This document shows, in pieces, positions 34,640-43,045 of a stretch of DNA of 64,000 nt. Numbering within the stretch: the first letter of the stretch is position 1; each line of letters opens with the position of its first letter. The stretch is from Clostridia bacterium (GTDB lineage: Bacteria > Bacillota > Clostridia > Oscillospirales > Acutalibacteraceae): positions 147,167 through 211,166 of the forward strand of contig JAFXCQ010000008.1 of assembly GCA_017521425.1 (NCBI GenBank). The letters run 5' to 3'. The translations under genes were made by a program, and so were the position numbers. The notes under the pieces were generated by a model. That model did not search any database. It was not told the DNA's origin and saw only the letters and a program-made list of their open reading frames with translations.

Positions 34640-34692
34640 TTATAAAACTCCTTTTAATAAAATTTTATAATAATTTAAATGAATAAAATTTA

Positions 34693-36168
34693 TTAACCCA
34701 TTTCACCCTGAATGAATGAAACAGAAGGTTTTGAAGTGGGTTCTTCTGTCATTGTAGGTGGCTCGTCAGTCGGTAATGGTTTTTGGGTAGTTTGAGGAGC
34801 CTGTGTAGGACGAGGCTGTGGGTTGTAAATTGGTTGTGTTGGTGGAGTTGTAGGGTCCGGAGTGAAAATTGAATCACCAAATTCTGTAAATGTTACAGCT
34901 TGAGTTGTACTTGTAGCAGGTGCTGTTGTAGAGGTAGGTGTATCAGTAATAGTTACTTTAGGTGGTAACTCACCGCCACCTCTTGTTGTAGTTTCAGCCT
35001 GTTGAAGCACCTCTGTTTCAGGAGCATCTGTCGGAGAATCACTATAACCACCAAATCTAATTCCTATTACAGCACAAGCAACAACAGAAAGAAGAAGAAT
35101 TGCAATTGCTGCAATCATACCATTTCTGCTGAGTGAAGCGGTAGGGCGCATTTCTGTTGCAACCTCTGCCTGAATTTGTGCAGTTTCATATTTCTCAACT
35201 TCTTCCTCTGGTGCATCGAGCTTGAAAACATATTCGTCAATATATTTATCTATAAGATTATAAAGCTCAATAGATGCTTCCTTAACTAAATTCGGAACAC
35301 TCTCGTCAGCACTTGCTATAAGCTTTCTTACAACAACCTTATCTTCAATAGCAACACCTATGAATGCGTAGTAGCTGAGAGTGATGTCACCCTTTTTTTC
35401 TCTGAATATTGTAGAAATAGTTGCACCGATTTCTGTATTTCTTAATTCCTTTGCACCACGAGCTAATTCTGCAGAATACTCTTTTGGTTCAGTAATTCCT
35501 TTATCACTTACAAAAGGTGTGAAAATAACTCTGTCGCCACCTTCAATTGTGTTTAATTTGTCCTGAAGAGTCAAAGCGGCAGGAGTTGTAGGAATTGCAA
35601 CCTTCAAATCGTGTTTTTCTAACTTTTCAACTACGATTTTTGCTTTTTCTAAAATATCGTCAACAGGGTCTTCGTCAACAGAAACAACTGAAATGGATTT
35701 TCTCTTGACGAAAGAAAAATCTGAATTTTTAAGAAGAGCAACAGACAAATCCTTTTTAAGCGGAAGAACAACAATGTGTTTGCCTTCTGAAACGGTGTAA
35801 AAACCACTGTAAAGACCATCAGAAGATAAAAGCTCGGTTGATTCATCGGGGATGAGCATATGAGCTTTTCTTGTTCTTTCTTCTGTAATACTTGCAGGGA
35901 TTCTGTCCTGGATTTTTCCACTATAAGCAGGTGTTAAATTAAACGCTTTAATGAGAATTGGTTTGAATTTTAAGTAAAGAGAGCTTTCTACACCTAAAAT
36001 AACAACATCATTATCGCTTAAAGAACTTGAAACTGCTTCAAAAAATGAGTTAGCATTTGAAAAACTTTCGAAATAAAGTCCTGCACCGTCAAGAGTTTCA
36101 ATAACAGACATTTTTACATCTGAAAGGGTGAAACTGTCGCGTTCAAAAGAAAATGCTTTAATTTTCAA
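34693..36168 (-). CDS. Membrane-anchored CinA-like protein with Pro/Thr-rich tail
   Basis: 491 aa. A TTG start at 36168 is preferred: GAGGTG precedes it by 6 nt and it avoids overlap with the sortase stop. Residues 1-150 look like a degenerate MoaB-like CinA domain (NDVVILGVESS; KAHMLIPDESTELLSSDGLY, GKHIVVLPLKKDL). About 183-335 align by eye with the PncC amidase domain (SAELARGAKELRNTEIGATIS, VAIEDKVVVRKL), but the SCTGG nucleophile is gone. One membrane helix at 352-372 is followed by a 119-residue Pro/Thr-rich tail (PTTPPTQP, TQAPQTTQKP). Next to a sortase and a true PncC. It lacks a clear sorting signal. Confidence 0.7.
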   Translation of the reverse strand: MKIKAFSFERDSFTLSDVKMSVIETLDGAGLYFESFSNANSFFEAVSSSLSDNDVVILGVESSLYLKFKPILIKAFNLTPAYSGKIQDRIPASITEERTRKAHMLIPDESTELLSSDGLYSGFYTVSEGKHIVVLPLKKDLSVALLKNSDFSFVKRKSISVVSVDEDPVDDILEKAKIVVEKLEKHDLKVAIPTTPAALTLQDKLNTIEGGDRVIFTPFVSDKGITEPKEYSAELARGAKELRNTEIGATISTIFREKKGDITLSYYAFIGVAIEDKVVVRKLIASADESVPNLVKEASIELYNLIDKYIDEYVFKLDAPEEEVEKYETAQIQAEVATEMRPTASLSRNGMIAAIAILLLSVVACAVIGIRFGGYSDSPTDAPETEVLQQAETTTRGGGELPPKVTITDTPTSTTAPATSTTQAVTFTEFGDSIFTPDPTTPPTQPIYNPQPRPTQAPQTTQKPLPTDEPPTMTEEPTSKPSVSFIQGEMG

Positions 36169-36184
36169 ACTGTACACCTCACAA

Positions 36185-37258
36185 TTAATATAAATACCAC
36201 TTAGGGTCATCTTTGTATGGATTTTTTGATTGATTACTGTAATAAGAAGAAGGATATTTTACAGGAGTTTCTTTCTTCTTTGCAAGTGAAATATCGACTT
36301 CTTCACTTTCGCCTTCACGAACCATTCTTGCTATAACAACAAGTCTTGCGTCGTTAAATTCATAAGTACAGGTGCACAAAGTTAAAAGCTTATCGGTCGG
36401 AAGAATATCAACACCTGTATCGTAGAGTTTTCTCTTTTCAACTTCTACCAAATATTCTTCAAAACAAGTGTCAGAGCAGTTATTGAATGTAAAATCAAAG
36501 AAATAACCGTTATCTCCTTTAACGTGACCGTTTGTTATTATAACTGCAGCAATTTTCCACTTGTGTTTTTCATAAAGAGTATTAAATTCAATAACCGGAT
36601 GCTCTTTGAAATACTCAATAGATTTGTAATGCTTGAGTGCAGCAAATCGAGAGCCATCGTTCATATTGTGACCATAAAGCAAAATGTTACGATCCAATGG
36701 ATTAAGGTTTGCAACATAGGTGGCATATATAGCACCATAGCTTGTATATTTACCATAAAAATCGTGGTTAAGATAATATTTGTTATTATCTGCCTGAACA
36801 ACGGGCGTATCTATTTTAGTGCCATCTATTTTAATGTAACCGACTGTGTCAGGATTTTCTGCATAATATAAAGCATAATTGTAATCGAAGCCGACTGGGA
36901 AGACAATATCTAAAAGATGTGGGTATTTTTCATAAAGATAAGCCCATGCTTCTTCTTCGGTCATATTACTGAGCTCTTTTGTGACATCGGTGGGGAGAAC
37001 ATACTCTTCTTCCTTTTGTTCCTGCGTGCGAACAAGGTAACTTTCAAAACCGCGCTTACCTATAAAGAAAGCAGAAACTAAAACTGCAAAAGCCGATACA
37101 ATTGAAACGAGTTGTCTTAATTTTCTCAAAGCATATTTCTTTTTTAAGACTTTTTTTACCGCTTCCTTTTCGGGGCTGTTGCCACGAATAACTGTCTCCT
37201 CAAAACTGTCAAAATGAACTAAATTTTCAGATTTTGGTTTGTTTTGATTTTCTTTCAT
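36185..37258 (-). CDS. srtB: Class B sortase
   Basis: Membrane transpeptidase joining surface proteins to peptidoglycan or to each other. 357 aa. A basic cytoplasmic N-terminus of about 45 residues precedes one membrane helix (about 48-68, LVSIVSAFAVLVSAFFIG). The catalytic domain carries YGHNM with His197, TLCTC with Cys297, and NDARLVV with Arg305. The extra N-terminal part KYPHLLDIVFPVGF is helical, usual for class B. A short Lys/Pro/Tyr tail ends the protein. It lies 17 nt before the CinA-like membrane gene and 6 nt after pncC. Its substrate was not found in the window. Confidence 0.92.
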   Translation of the reverse strand: MKENQNKPKSENLVHFDSFEETVIRGNSPEKEAVKKVLKKKYALRKLRQLVSIVSAFAVLVSAFFIGKRGFESYLVRTQEQKEEEYVLPTDVTKELSNMTEEEAWAYLYEKYPHLLDIVFPVGFDYNYALYYAENPDTVGYIKIDGTKIDTPVVQADNNKYYLNHDFYGKYTSYGAIYATYVANLNPLDRNILLYGHNMNDGSRFAALKHYKSIEYFKEHPVIEFNTLYEKHKWKIAAVIITNGHVKGDNGYFFDFTFNNCSDTCFEEYLVEVEKRKLYDTGVDILPTDKLLTLCTCTYEFNDARLVVIARMVREGESEEVDISLAKKKETPVKYPSSYYSNQSKNPYKDDPKWYLY

Positions 37259-37264
37259 AATTTA

Positions 37265-37759
37265 TTATAATTCCTCATTCATTAAAAAACTAAGTACTGT
37301 TTTTACTGCGGTGAATCTGTTTTTGTAACGGACATCACCTGAAAAATCGTTTTCTAATTTTATTACCTCTGTTTTGTTGTTATGTGTAATCGAAATATAA
37401 ATAAGTCCTACCTTTTTCTGTGTATTGTCAGATAATGGACCTGCAATTCCGGTAACACCAACACCAACAGTAGTATTCATAAGCTTTGTAATGCCTTCAG
37501 ACATTTCTCTTGCAGTCTGTTCGCTTACAGCACCGTATGCTTTAAGAGTTTCCTCTTTAACTCCTAAGACATTTTGCTTTACATCGTTACTGTAAGAACA
37601 AACACCGCCCATAAAAATCTCTGAAGCACCGCTTATTTCGGTGATTATTTTACTGATCCACCCACCTGTGCAGGACTCTGCAAAGCTTAAGGTGAGTTTT
37701 TCTTCTTTAAATCTTTTTATTACCTTTTCTCCGAGAGCGATTAATTCACTTTCAACCAT
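37265..37759 (-). CDS. pncC: Nicotinamide-nucleotide amidohydrolase, PncC (CinA C-terminal) family
   Basis: Deamidates NMN to nicotinate mononucleotide in NAD recycling. 164 aa. The ATG at 37759 overlaps the thiI stop by 8 nt, so translation is coupled. Seen: LSFAESCTGGWISKIITE with the nucleophile Ser, EIFMGGVCSYSNDVKQNVLGV, GAVSEQTAREMSEGI and GVGVTGIAGPLSDN with the conserved Gly-Pro loop. It is a stand-alone amidase domain without the MoaB half. The next genes are the sortase and a degenerate, membrane-linked CinA-like protein. Confidence 0.93.
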   Translation of the reverse strand: MVESELIALGEKVIKRFKEEKLTLSFAESCTGGWISKIITEISGASEIFMGGVCSYSNDVKQNVLGVKEETLKAYGAVSEQTAREMSEGITKLMNTTVGVGVTGIAGPLSDNTQKKVGLIYISITHNNKTEVIKLENDFSGDVRYKNRFTAVKTVLSFLMNEEL

Positions 37760-38939
37760 TCTGAACACCGTCTGAATTTATAAAGATTTTTTTAATGCCA
37801 TTAAAGGCTTCTTCGCAGAGAGCATCAATATCGAGTGGTTCTTCTGCTTTTTCTATATCTGCTAAAATCGGTTTTGTTTTAGGGTGCTTTGGTGTGAATA
37901 CTGTGCAACAATCTTCATAAGGCTGAATTGAAATTTCAAAAGTGTTTATCTGTCTTGAAATTTTAATTATTTCTTCTTTATCCATACCAATAACAGGGCG
38001 GAAGACAGGGAGTGAAGAAACTGCATCGGTACAACCTAAAGCAAGCATTGTCTGACTTGCAACCTGTGCAACACTTTCACCGGTAATAAGTGCATGACAG
38101 TCGCATTTTTCGGCTAACATATTAGCAATACGCATCATAAAGCGGCGCATAATAAGTGTAAAGCAATCCTCAGGGCATTTTTCTTTTATTTCTTCCTGAA
38201 TATGTGTAAAAGGAACTGTGTAAAGGGCAATTCTGCCACTGTAAAGTGCAACCTTTGAGAGAAGCTCGTGAACCTTTTGCTCTGCTCTTTCTGATGTGTA
38301 AGGAGGGGAAGCAAAGTGAATTGCAGAAAGGTCAATTCCTCGTTTTGCCATCATGTAACCTGCTACGGGGCTGTCAATACCACCTGAAATAAGAAGCATA
38401 CCTTTACCAGAAGTACCAACAGGCATACCACCGGCACCTTTTGTCTGGTTACCTCTTATGTAAGCATCCTCACGGATTTCAACTGTAACTGTAATTTCAG
38501 GATTATGAACATCAACAGTAAGGTGTGGGAAGGTTTCTAAAAGTCTTTCACCTAACATTGCAGAAATCTGTGGTGAGGTGAGAGGGAATTTTTTATCTGC
38601 TCTTTTTGCTTCGACCTTAAAGGTAGAAACCTCGTTTAACTGTTCTTTTAAATAAACAGGAGCTAACTCTAATATTTTATCAATATTCTTTTCGGTAACT
38701 GCTGCACGGGAAAATCCAGCAATACCGAAAACGTGAGAAATTTCGTAGCAAACAGCTTCAAAATCTATATTGTCATCAACAGGTGTAATGGTAATTGTGG
38801 ATTGTGCTTTTTTAAATTGAAAATCACCATATTTCTTAATACGCCAACGGATGTTTTTCACTAAAACATCTTCAAATGTAGAACGATTAAGACCTTTTAA
38901 TGCTAATTCTCCATCTTTAATAAGAATGATTTCCTTCAT
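37752..38939 (-). CDS. thiI: tRNA 4-thiouridine sulfurtransferase ThiI
   Basis: Transfers sulfur from a cysteine desulfurase to tRNA U8 and possibly to thiamine thiazole. 395 aa with no rhodanese domain, as in many Firmicutes. The N-terminal ferredoxin-like plus THUMP part covers about 1-165 (KDGELALKGLNRSTFE, STFKVEAKRADKKFPL). The PP-loop domain follows with LLISGGIDSPVAGYM (ATP loop) and ALITGESVAQVASQT. The start fits the family exactly, yet the expected ribosome site is absent because a repeat unit begins 5 nt upstream. A cysteine desulfurase lies upstream. Confidence 0.96.
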   Translation of the reverse strand: MKEIILIKDGELALKGLNRSTFEDVLVKNIRWRIKKYGDFQFKKAQSTITITPVDDNIDFEAVCYEISHVFGIAGFSRAAVTEKNIDKILELAPVYLKEQLNEVSTFKVEAKRADKKFPLTSPQISAMLGERLLETFPHLTVDVHNPEITVTVEIREDAYIRGNQTKGAGGMPVGTSGKGMLLISGGIDSPVAGYMMAKRGIDLSAIHFASPPYTSERAEQKVHELLSKVALYSGRIALYTVPFTHIQEEIKEKCPEDCFTLIMRRFMMRIANMLAEKCDCHALITGESVAQVASQTMLALGCTDAVSSLPVFRPVIGMDKEEIIKISRQINTFEISIQPYEDCCTVFTPKHPKTKPILADIEKAEEPLDIDALCEEAFNGIKKIFINSDGVQNG

Positions 38940-38943
38940 AGTT

Positions 38944-39217
38944 AGGGTGAATTGAATTATCCGAACCGTGTTTTTTACAGACGGATTTTCGCTCCTTTCT
39001 CGTTATAATACTCGCAAATCCGCAAAGGATTTGCTCCGTTTTTGCCTTGAATGACCAAAAATCTGTTCTGTAAAAAATCTTCGACCTAAAAGCGAAGGAT
39101 TTTTATTGGATTTTTGGTGTTGAGGGTGAAGGTAGGCTTTCGCCTTGCAAGACCGAAACGCCGAAAAGACTTAAAAAGACTCGCTTTTAGGCAGGTTCGG
39201 ATAACTCATTTCACCCT
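38944..39217. repeat. MITE-like unit between the cysteine desulfurase gene and thiI
   Basis: 24-bp terminal inverted repeats (38944-38967 and 39194-39217, three mismatches) bound a 274-bp unit with several inner hairpins (GCAAATCCGCAAAGGATTTGC at 39011-39031 in part). It starts next to the desulfurase stop and ends 5 nt from the thiI ATG. No frame codes for a protein. It may instead be a structured RNA spacer. Confidence 0.7.
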
Positions 39218-40345
39218 TTATCCTTTTCCGTACTTTTTATCTATTTCTTTTATTGCGTCTATAAGAAGATTAACTTCATCTTCTGTGTTGTATCTTGAAA
39301 AACTGATTCTTACTGCAGAATCTATAATTTTACTGTCGAGTCCCATTGCTGTAAGCACTGTGCTTCTGTGACCCATTTTACAAGCAGAACCAGCAGAAAT
39401 CTGAATGTTCCTTTCACTCATAAAATTAACAATAGGCTGACTCGGAAGTCCTAAAATTGAAAGATTTAAAATATAAGGACAAGCATCAATCGGGGAGTTT
39501 ATTGTTACTGATTCTAAATCTTTGATATTTTGTATTAAATGATTTTTCAGGTTCTGTACCAATTCACCGTTTTCGGTAATATTTTTTGCTTCTTCTGCCG
39601 CTTTACCAAAACCGAGTATTGCGGGCATTCCTTGTGTACCGGCAAAAATATTGCCTTCCTGCTCACCACCGAGCATATATGGCTTAATAATGTTTTTTGC
39701 TTTTAAATAAATTCCACCAATGCCTTTAGGTCCGTGAATTTTATGGGCGCTAATTGTAATAATATCTGCACCAAGTGAATTTGGTGAAAGTGGAATTTTA
39801 CCGAAAGCCTGAACACAGTCTGAGTGGATAAGTGCAGGAGCTTTCGCTCTTTTTACTGCCGATTTTATAGTAGAAACAGGCATTACAGAGCCAACCTCAT
39901 TATTTACCGCCATACAAGAAACGAGAATTGTTTTGTCGTTTATTGCAGAGAAAAATTCATCCTCGTTGATTTTGCCTGCTTTATCAGGATTGATTCTTAT
40001 AACCTCAACACCATTTTGCTCAAGTCTTTTTATAGGCTCTAAAACACTCGGGTGCTCAATAGATGTAGTAACAATTCTGTTGCCAAGTCTTTTTTGCTTT
40101 TCATAAGCACCAAAAATCGCAGTGTTGTTTGCGGCAGTGCCTGAAGAAGTAAAAAAGAAATTTTCGCTCTGGCAACCTAAAAGAGATGAAACCTGCTTTT
40201 TAGCTTTAATAAGTGCGTTATTTGCTTCAGTACCCAATGAGTGAAGAGAAGATGGGTTACCCCAACATTCAGTAAGTGCAAATCTTACTGCTTCGACTAC
40301 ATTTTCAGTTGGTTTTGTAGTGGCACTGTTATCAAAATAAGCCAA
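39218..40345 (-). CDS. Cysteine desulfurase (IscS/NifS family)
   Basis: PLP enzyme giving persulfide sulfur for tRNA thiolation and Fe-S clusters. 375 aa. TTG start at 40345 (LAYFDNSATTKP) with GGAGG 10 nt upstream; upstream in-frame codons lack family similarity. Seen: DNSATTKP, TSSGTAANNTAIFG (binds PLP phosphate), NNEVGSVMP, SAHKIHGPKGIGG with the PLP Lys, and ISAGSACKMG with the active Cys. It probably supplies sulfur to ThiI encoded next on the strand. A palindrome (40409-40438, TATAAAAGCA arms) lies just upstream. Confidence 0.95.
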   Translation of the reverse strand: MAYFDNSATTKPTENVVEAVRFALTECWGNPSSLHSLGTEANNALIKAKKQVSSLLGCQSENFFFTSSGTAANNTAIFGAYEKQKRLGNRIVTTSIEHPSVLEPIKRLEQNGVEVIRINPDKAGKINEDEFFSAINDKTILVSCMAVNNEVGSVMPVSTIKSAVKRAKAPALIHSDCVQAFGKIPLSPNSLGADIITISAHKIHGPKGIGGIYLKAKNIIKPYMLGGEQEGNIFAGTQGMPAILGFGKAAEEAKNITENGELVQNLKNHLIQNIKDLESVTINSPIDACPYILNLSILGLPSQPIVNFMSERNIQISAGSACKMGHRSTVLTAMGLDSKIIDSAVRISFSRYNTEDEVNLLIDAIKEIDKKYGKG

Positions 40346-40519
40346 AGAGCATACACCTCCATTTACAGAGTGACGATACACTCCCACTCTAACTGATTTA
40401 TTATACTATATAAAAGCAAATTTGTAAATGCTTTTATAGAAGTTTAAAGTTTTAAAAAATGAATAAATCTTTAATTTTTTGGAAAAAATAATCACAATAA
40501 AAAAATAAAGGTGATTTAT

Positions 40520-41863
40520 ATGAAAAAAAACAGAAGAAAGACTATAAGAATTGTGTCTTTTTTAGTTGCCTTAATTGTAGCATTAGTCGCATTAAGCACA
40601 GTCAGTACAGTAAAATATATGAAAACAAAAAAGATTTTAAATGCGGGCAGAGAAAGAGCACTCACAGAGCTCGGCACACATCTTGACGCAATAAGCCTTA
40701 ATTTAGATAAATGTCTTTATGCTTCTACCTCGCCGATGATAGCAAATGTTTCAACTGAGGTGTGGCGTGCTTCAACTGCGGCAAAAACTAATTTGTCAGA
40801 AATTACTGATGGTGAAGCAGAGCTTTCATCTATTTATAAATTTCTTTCGCAGGTGGGCGAATACACTATGACGCTTAATGAAAAAAGTGCTTCGGGTGAG
40901 AAAATAACGAAAGAAGAAACAGAAAATTTAAAAAAACTTGCTGAATATGCAGAAAAATTAAGTGGAGAAGTGAATTATTTAATAAGCGAAGAACAAAGTG
41001 GCGGACTCGAGTTTGAGTATGTAAAATCTACTCTTGCTGAAAACGAAGGAGAAGAAAAGCTTTATTTAGGTGAAGAGTTAGACGATGCAAAGCAGACTAT
41101 GACAGATTACCCTACACTTATTTATGACGGACCTTTTTCAGATAATATTGACACTAAAAAGTCAGAACTTATAGAAAATTTGCCAGAAATTTCAAAAGAA
41201 GAAGCACAGAAAAAAGCGGCAGACTTTTTAGATGTTTCTGAAACAGAATTGTACTTTTTAAGTGAATGTAAGGGTAATATTGATTGCTATAGCTTTTACA
41301 ATGCAGACCTTACAGTTTCCGTTACTAAAAAGGGTGGCATTGTAACTTATATGATTTATTCACGTTTTGCCGATGAAAGCACTTTAACCTATGAAGAAGC
41401 AATAAAAACTGCAACACTCTTTTTAAATCAAAGGGGATACAAGAATGTAAAAGAGAGTTATTACGCAGTTATAGATGGAATTATGACAATAAATTTTGCA
41501 TTTTATGAAAATGGAATAACTTACTACACAGATTTAATAAAAGTAAGTGTTGCACTTGATAATGGTGAAATTACCGCATTTGACTCAACAGGTTATATAA
41601 TGAATCACACAAAACGAGAAGAAAACGGAAAATATAAATATACTTTAGAAAACGGAAAAAAACTTCTTAATCCATCTCTGAAAGTAAAGGGAAGCAAAAA
41701 GGTGTTTATTCCTACAGATTTTGGCACTGAAATTTTTGCTTACGAATACCATTGTGTAGCACCAGATAATCAGGAACTTTTAGTTTATATTGACCCTAAA
41801 ACAGGTACTGAAGCAGATATTTTAATTTTGCTTTATATGGATAACGGTGTTCTTACAAAATAA
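40520..41863 (+). CDS. ypeB: Germination protein YpeB
   Basis: Stabilises and places the cortex lytic enzyme SleB in spores. 447 aa. The ATG at 40520 has AAAGGTG upstream. Single N-terminal membrane helix (about 10-28, IVSFLVALIVALVALSTV). YpeB N-domain with helical repeats (about 40-200), then PepSY-like units (EEAQKKAADFLDVSE, TYEEAIKTATLFLNQRG) that end near DKTGTEADI-like sequence (DPKTGTEADIL). No sleB gene is adjacent, unlike the Bacillus order, so the partner is elsewhere. Divergent from the desulfurase gene. Confidence 0.9.
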   Translation: MKKNRRKTIRIVSFLVALIVALVALSTVSTVKYMKTKKILNAGRERALTELGTHLDAISLNLDKCLYASTSPMIANVSTEVWRASTAAKTNLSEITDGEAELSSIYKFLSQVGEYTMTLNEKSASGEKITKEETENLKKLAEYAEKLSGEVNYLISEEQSGGLEFEYVKSTLAENEGEEKLYLGEELDDAKQTMTDYPTLIYDGPFSDNIDTKKSELIENLPEISKEEAQKKAADFLDVSETELYFLSECKGNIDCYSFYNADLTVSVTKKGGIVTYMIYSRFADESTLTYEEAIKTATLFLNQRGYKNVKESYYAVIDGIMTINFAFYENGITYYTDLIKVSVALDNGEITAFDSTGYIMNHTKREENGKYKYTLENGKKLLNPSLKVKGSKKVFIPTDFGTEIFAYEYHCVAPDNQELLVYIDPKTGTEADILILLYMDNGVLTK

Positions 41864-41934
41864 AAGTAATAATCTTTATGTTTTGTGGGAAAATAAGACG
41901 GGAGTAGAATCACTCCGGAAAGGATGTGAAATCA

Positions 41935-42222
41935 ATGAAAAAGATTATAACACTCGGTCTTGCAATTCTTGTAATTTCAATGGTTGCAGTTTTATTCTAC
42001 GGTTGTGGTAATGATGCAGAGGATATGACTACTACAACACCAACTACTGAAAATACAACAATTGATACTACAATGGATATTGTAACAGTACCAGACCAAA
42101 ATGACGGTGTAATTACCGATGTTTCAGGCGAAAACGACAACGGCTTGATTGGTGATATTGTTACAGATGTATCAGAGGGTATTTCAGAAGGTATGACTGA
42201 TATGAGAAATGCTATGAGATAA
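41935..42222 (+). CDS. Small Thr-rich lipoprotein
   Basis: 95 aa. AAAGGATG precedes the ATG at 41935 by 8 nt. A signal peptide ends in a lipobox-like LFYGC with the acyl-Cys at residue 24 (the -2 Tyr is unusual). The mature part starts GNDAEDM, then TTTTPTTENTTIDTT, then an acidic, Gly-rich GLIGDIVTDVSEGISEG with a short helix. No known domain. It is 71 nt after ypeB and may share its transcript, so a spore-envelope role is possible but unproven. Confidence 0.75.
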   Translation: MKKIITLGLAILVISMVAVLFYGCGNDAEDMTTTTPTTENTTIDTTMDIVTVPDQNDGVITDVSGENDNGLIGDIVTDVSEGISEGMTDMRNAMR

Positions 42223-42226
42223 AGAA

Positions 42227-42268
42227 AAAAGAACTGACGAAGTTTTGTTAAGCTTCATCAGTTCTTTT
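42227..42268. terminator. Bidirectional terminator, lipoprotein/AlkD
   Basis: AAAAGAACTGA-GAAG pairs with CTTCATCAGTTCTTTT. The right arm lies inside the last codons of the minus-strand AlkD gene. T or A tracts flank on both strands. Confidence 0.7.
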
Positions 42269-42943
42269 GCATTTTAATGTTCTTAAATATGTTTTTTGTT
42301 CATCAGTAATTCTGTAGCTTTCAATCGCTTTCTGTATTGTTTTGTTATGTACCCACCCTGACAGTTTCTTTTCTTCTAAAAATTTTATTGCCGAGTCATA
42401 TTGCTTTGCAAGTGCAGTAGCAAAATACCATGCAATCATCATATTCACATAATATTCATCTGAACGCAACTTTGAAATTTTAGTCATATACTCAATTTTG
42501 AAGTTGTCATCAAGATAATAAGTCATATACATTTTTATAGCAAAGCGGATTGTATATGTATGGCTGGAATTGAGCCACAAATCAAGTTGTTCCGGCAGAA
42601 TATCAAGGTGTTTTTTAAAGATTTTAATACTCATAATGTCACAGGTTGCCCAGTTGTCTACAAACGGTAAAAAGTCATTTAAGGCGGTTATTGTATCATT
42701 GTAAGATTTAATATTTTCTAATAATAATGCATGCAAATTATATTCTTCTGTATATTTATGCGGCAAAGACTTTAAAAATTCTCTCGCTTTTTCTGTGTTT
42801 CTTATCTCTTTTTCGTATTTTCTTAAAACAGGTATCCTTATGCCGATAATATCCTCTTTTGCAACGGTAGGAATAAGCTTACTGTTGAATTCTCTGTATT
42901 CTTTATCTTGCAGTGAGAAAAGTTCATCAAGTATTTTTTTCAT
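42248..42943 (-). CDS. AlkD-like DNA alkylation repair protein
   Basis: HEAT-like-repeat DNA glycosylase family, removing bulky or cationic alkylated bases. 231 aa. The ATG at 42943 follows CGGTGA; the longer frame's first 17 residues lack family similarity. Seen: IGIRIPVLRKYEKEI, PFVDNWATCDIMSIKIF (the WATCD Asp is the catalytic-region acid), YTIRFAIKMYMTYYL and KKLSGWVHNKTIQKAIES. All-helical. The stop lies within the shared terminator. Alone on its strand. Confidence 0.92.
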   Translation of the reverse strand: MKKILDELFSLQDKEYREFNSKLIPTVAKEDIIGIRIPVLRKYEKEIRNTEKAREFLKSLPHKYTEEYNLHALLLENIKSYNDTITALNDFLPFVDNWATCDIMSIKIFKKHLDILPEQLDLWLNSSHTYTIRFAIKMYMTYYLDDNFKIEYMTKISKLRSDEYYVNMMIAWYFATALAKQYDSAIKFLEEKKLSGWVHNKTIQKAIESYRITDEQKTYLRTLKCKRTDEA

Positions 42944-43045
42944 AAAATCACCGATATAATTATAATACTTTTTTGTTACTTTGTAAATTGACAATTTAAT
43001 GTAATTATGGTAGATTATTTTTATATTCTTTTAGGGGATGAAATT

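Noticed and set aside
41935..42222. Sortase substrate
   Set aside because: The small Thr-rich protein ends without an LPxTG/NPxTN-like signal, hydrophobic stretch or basic tail.
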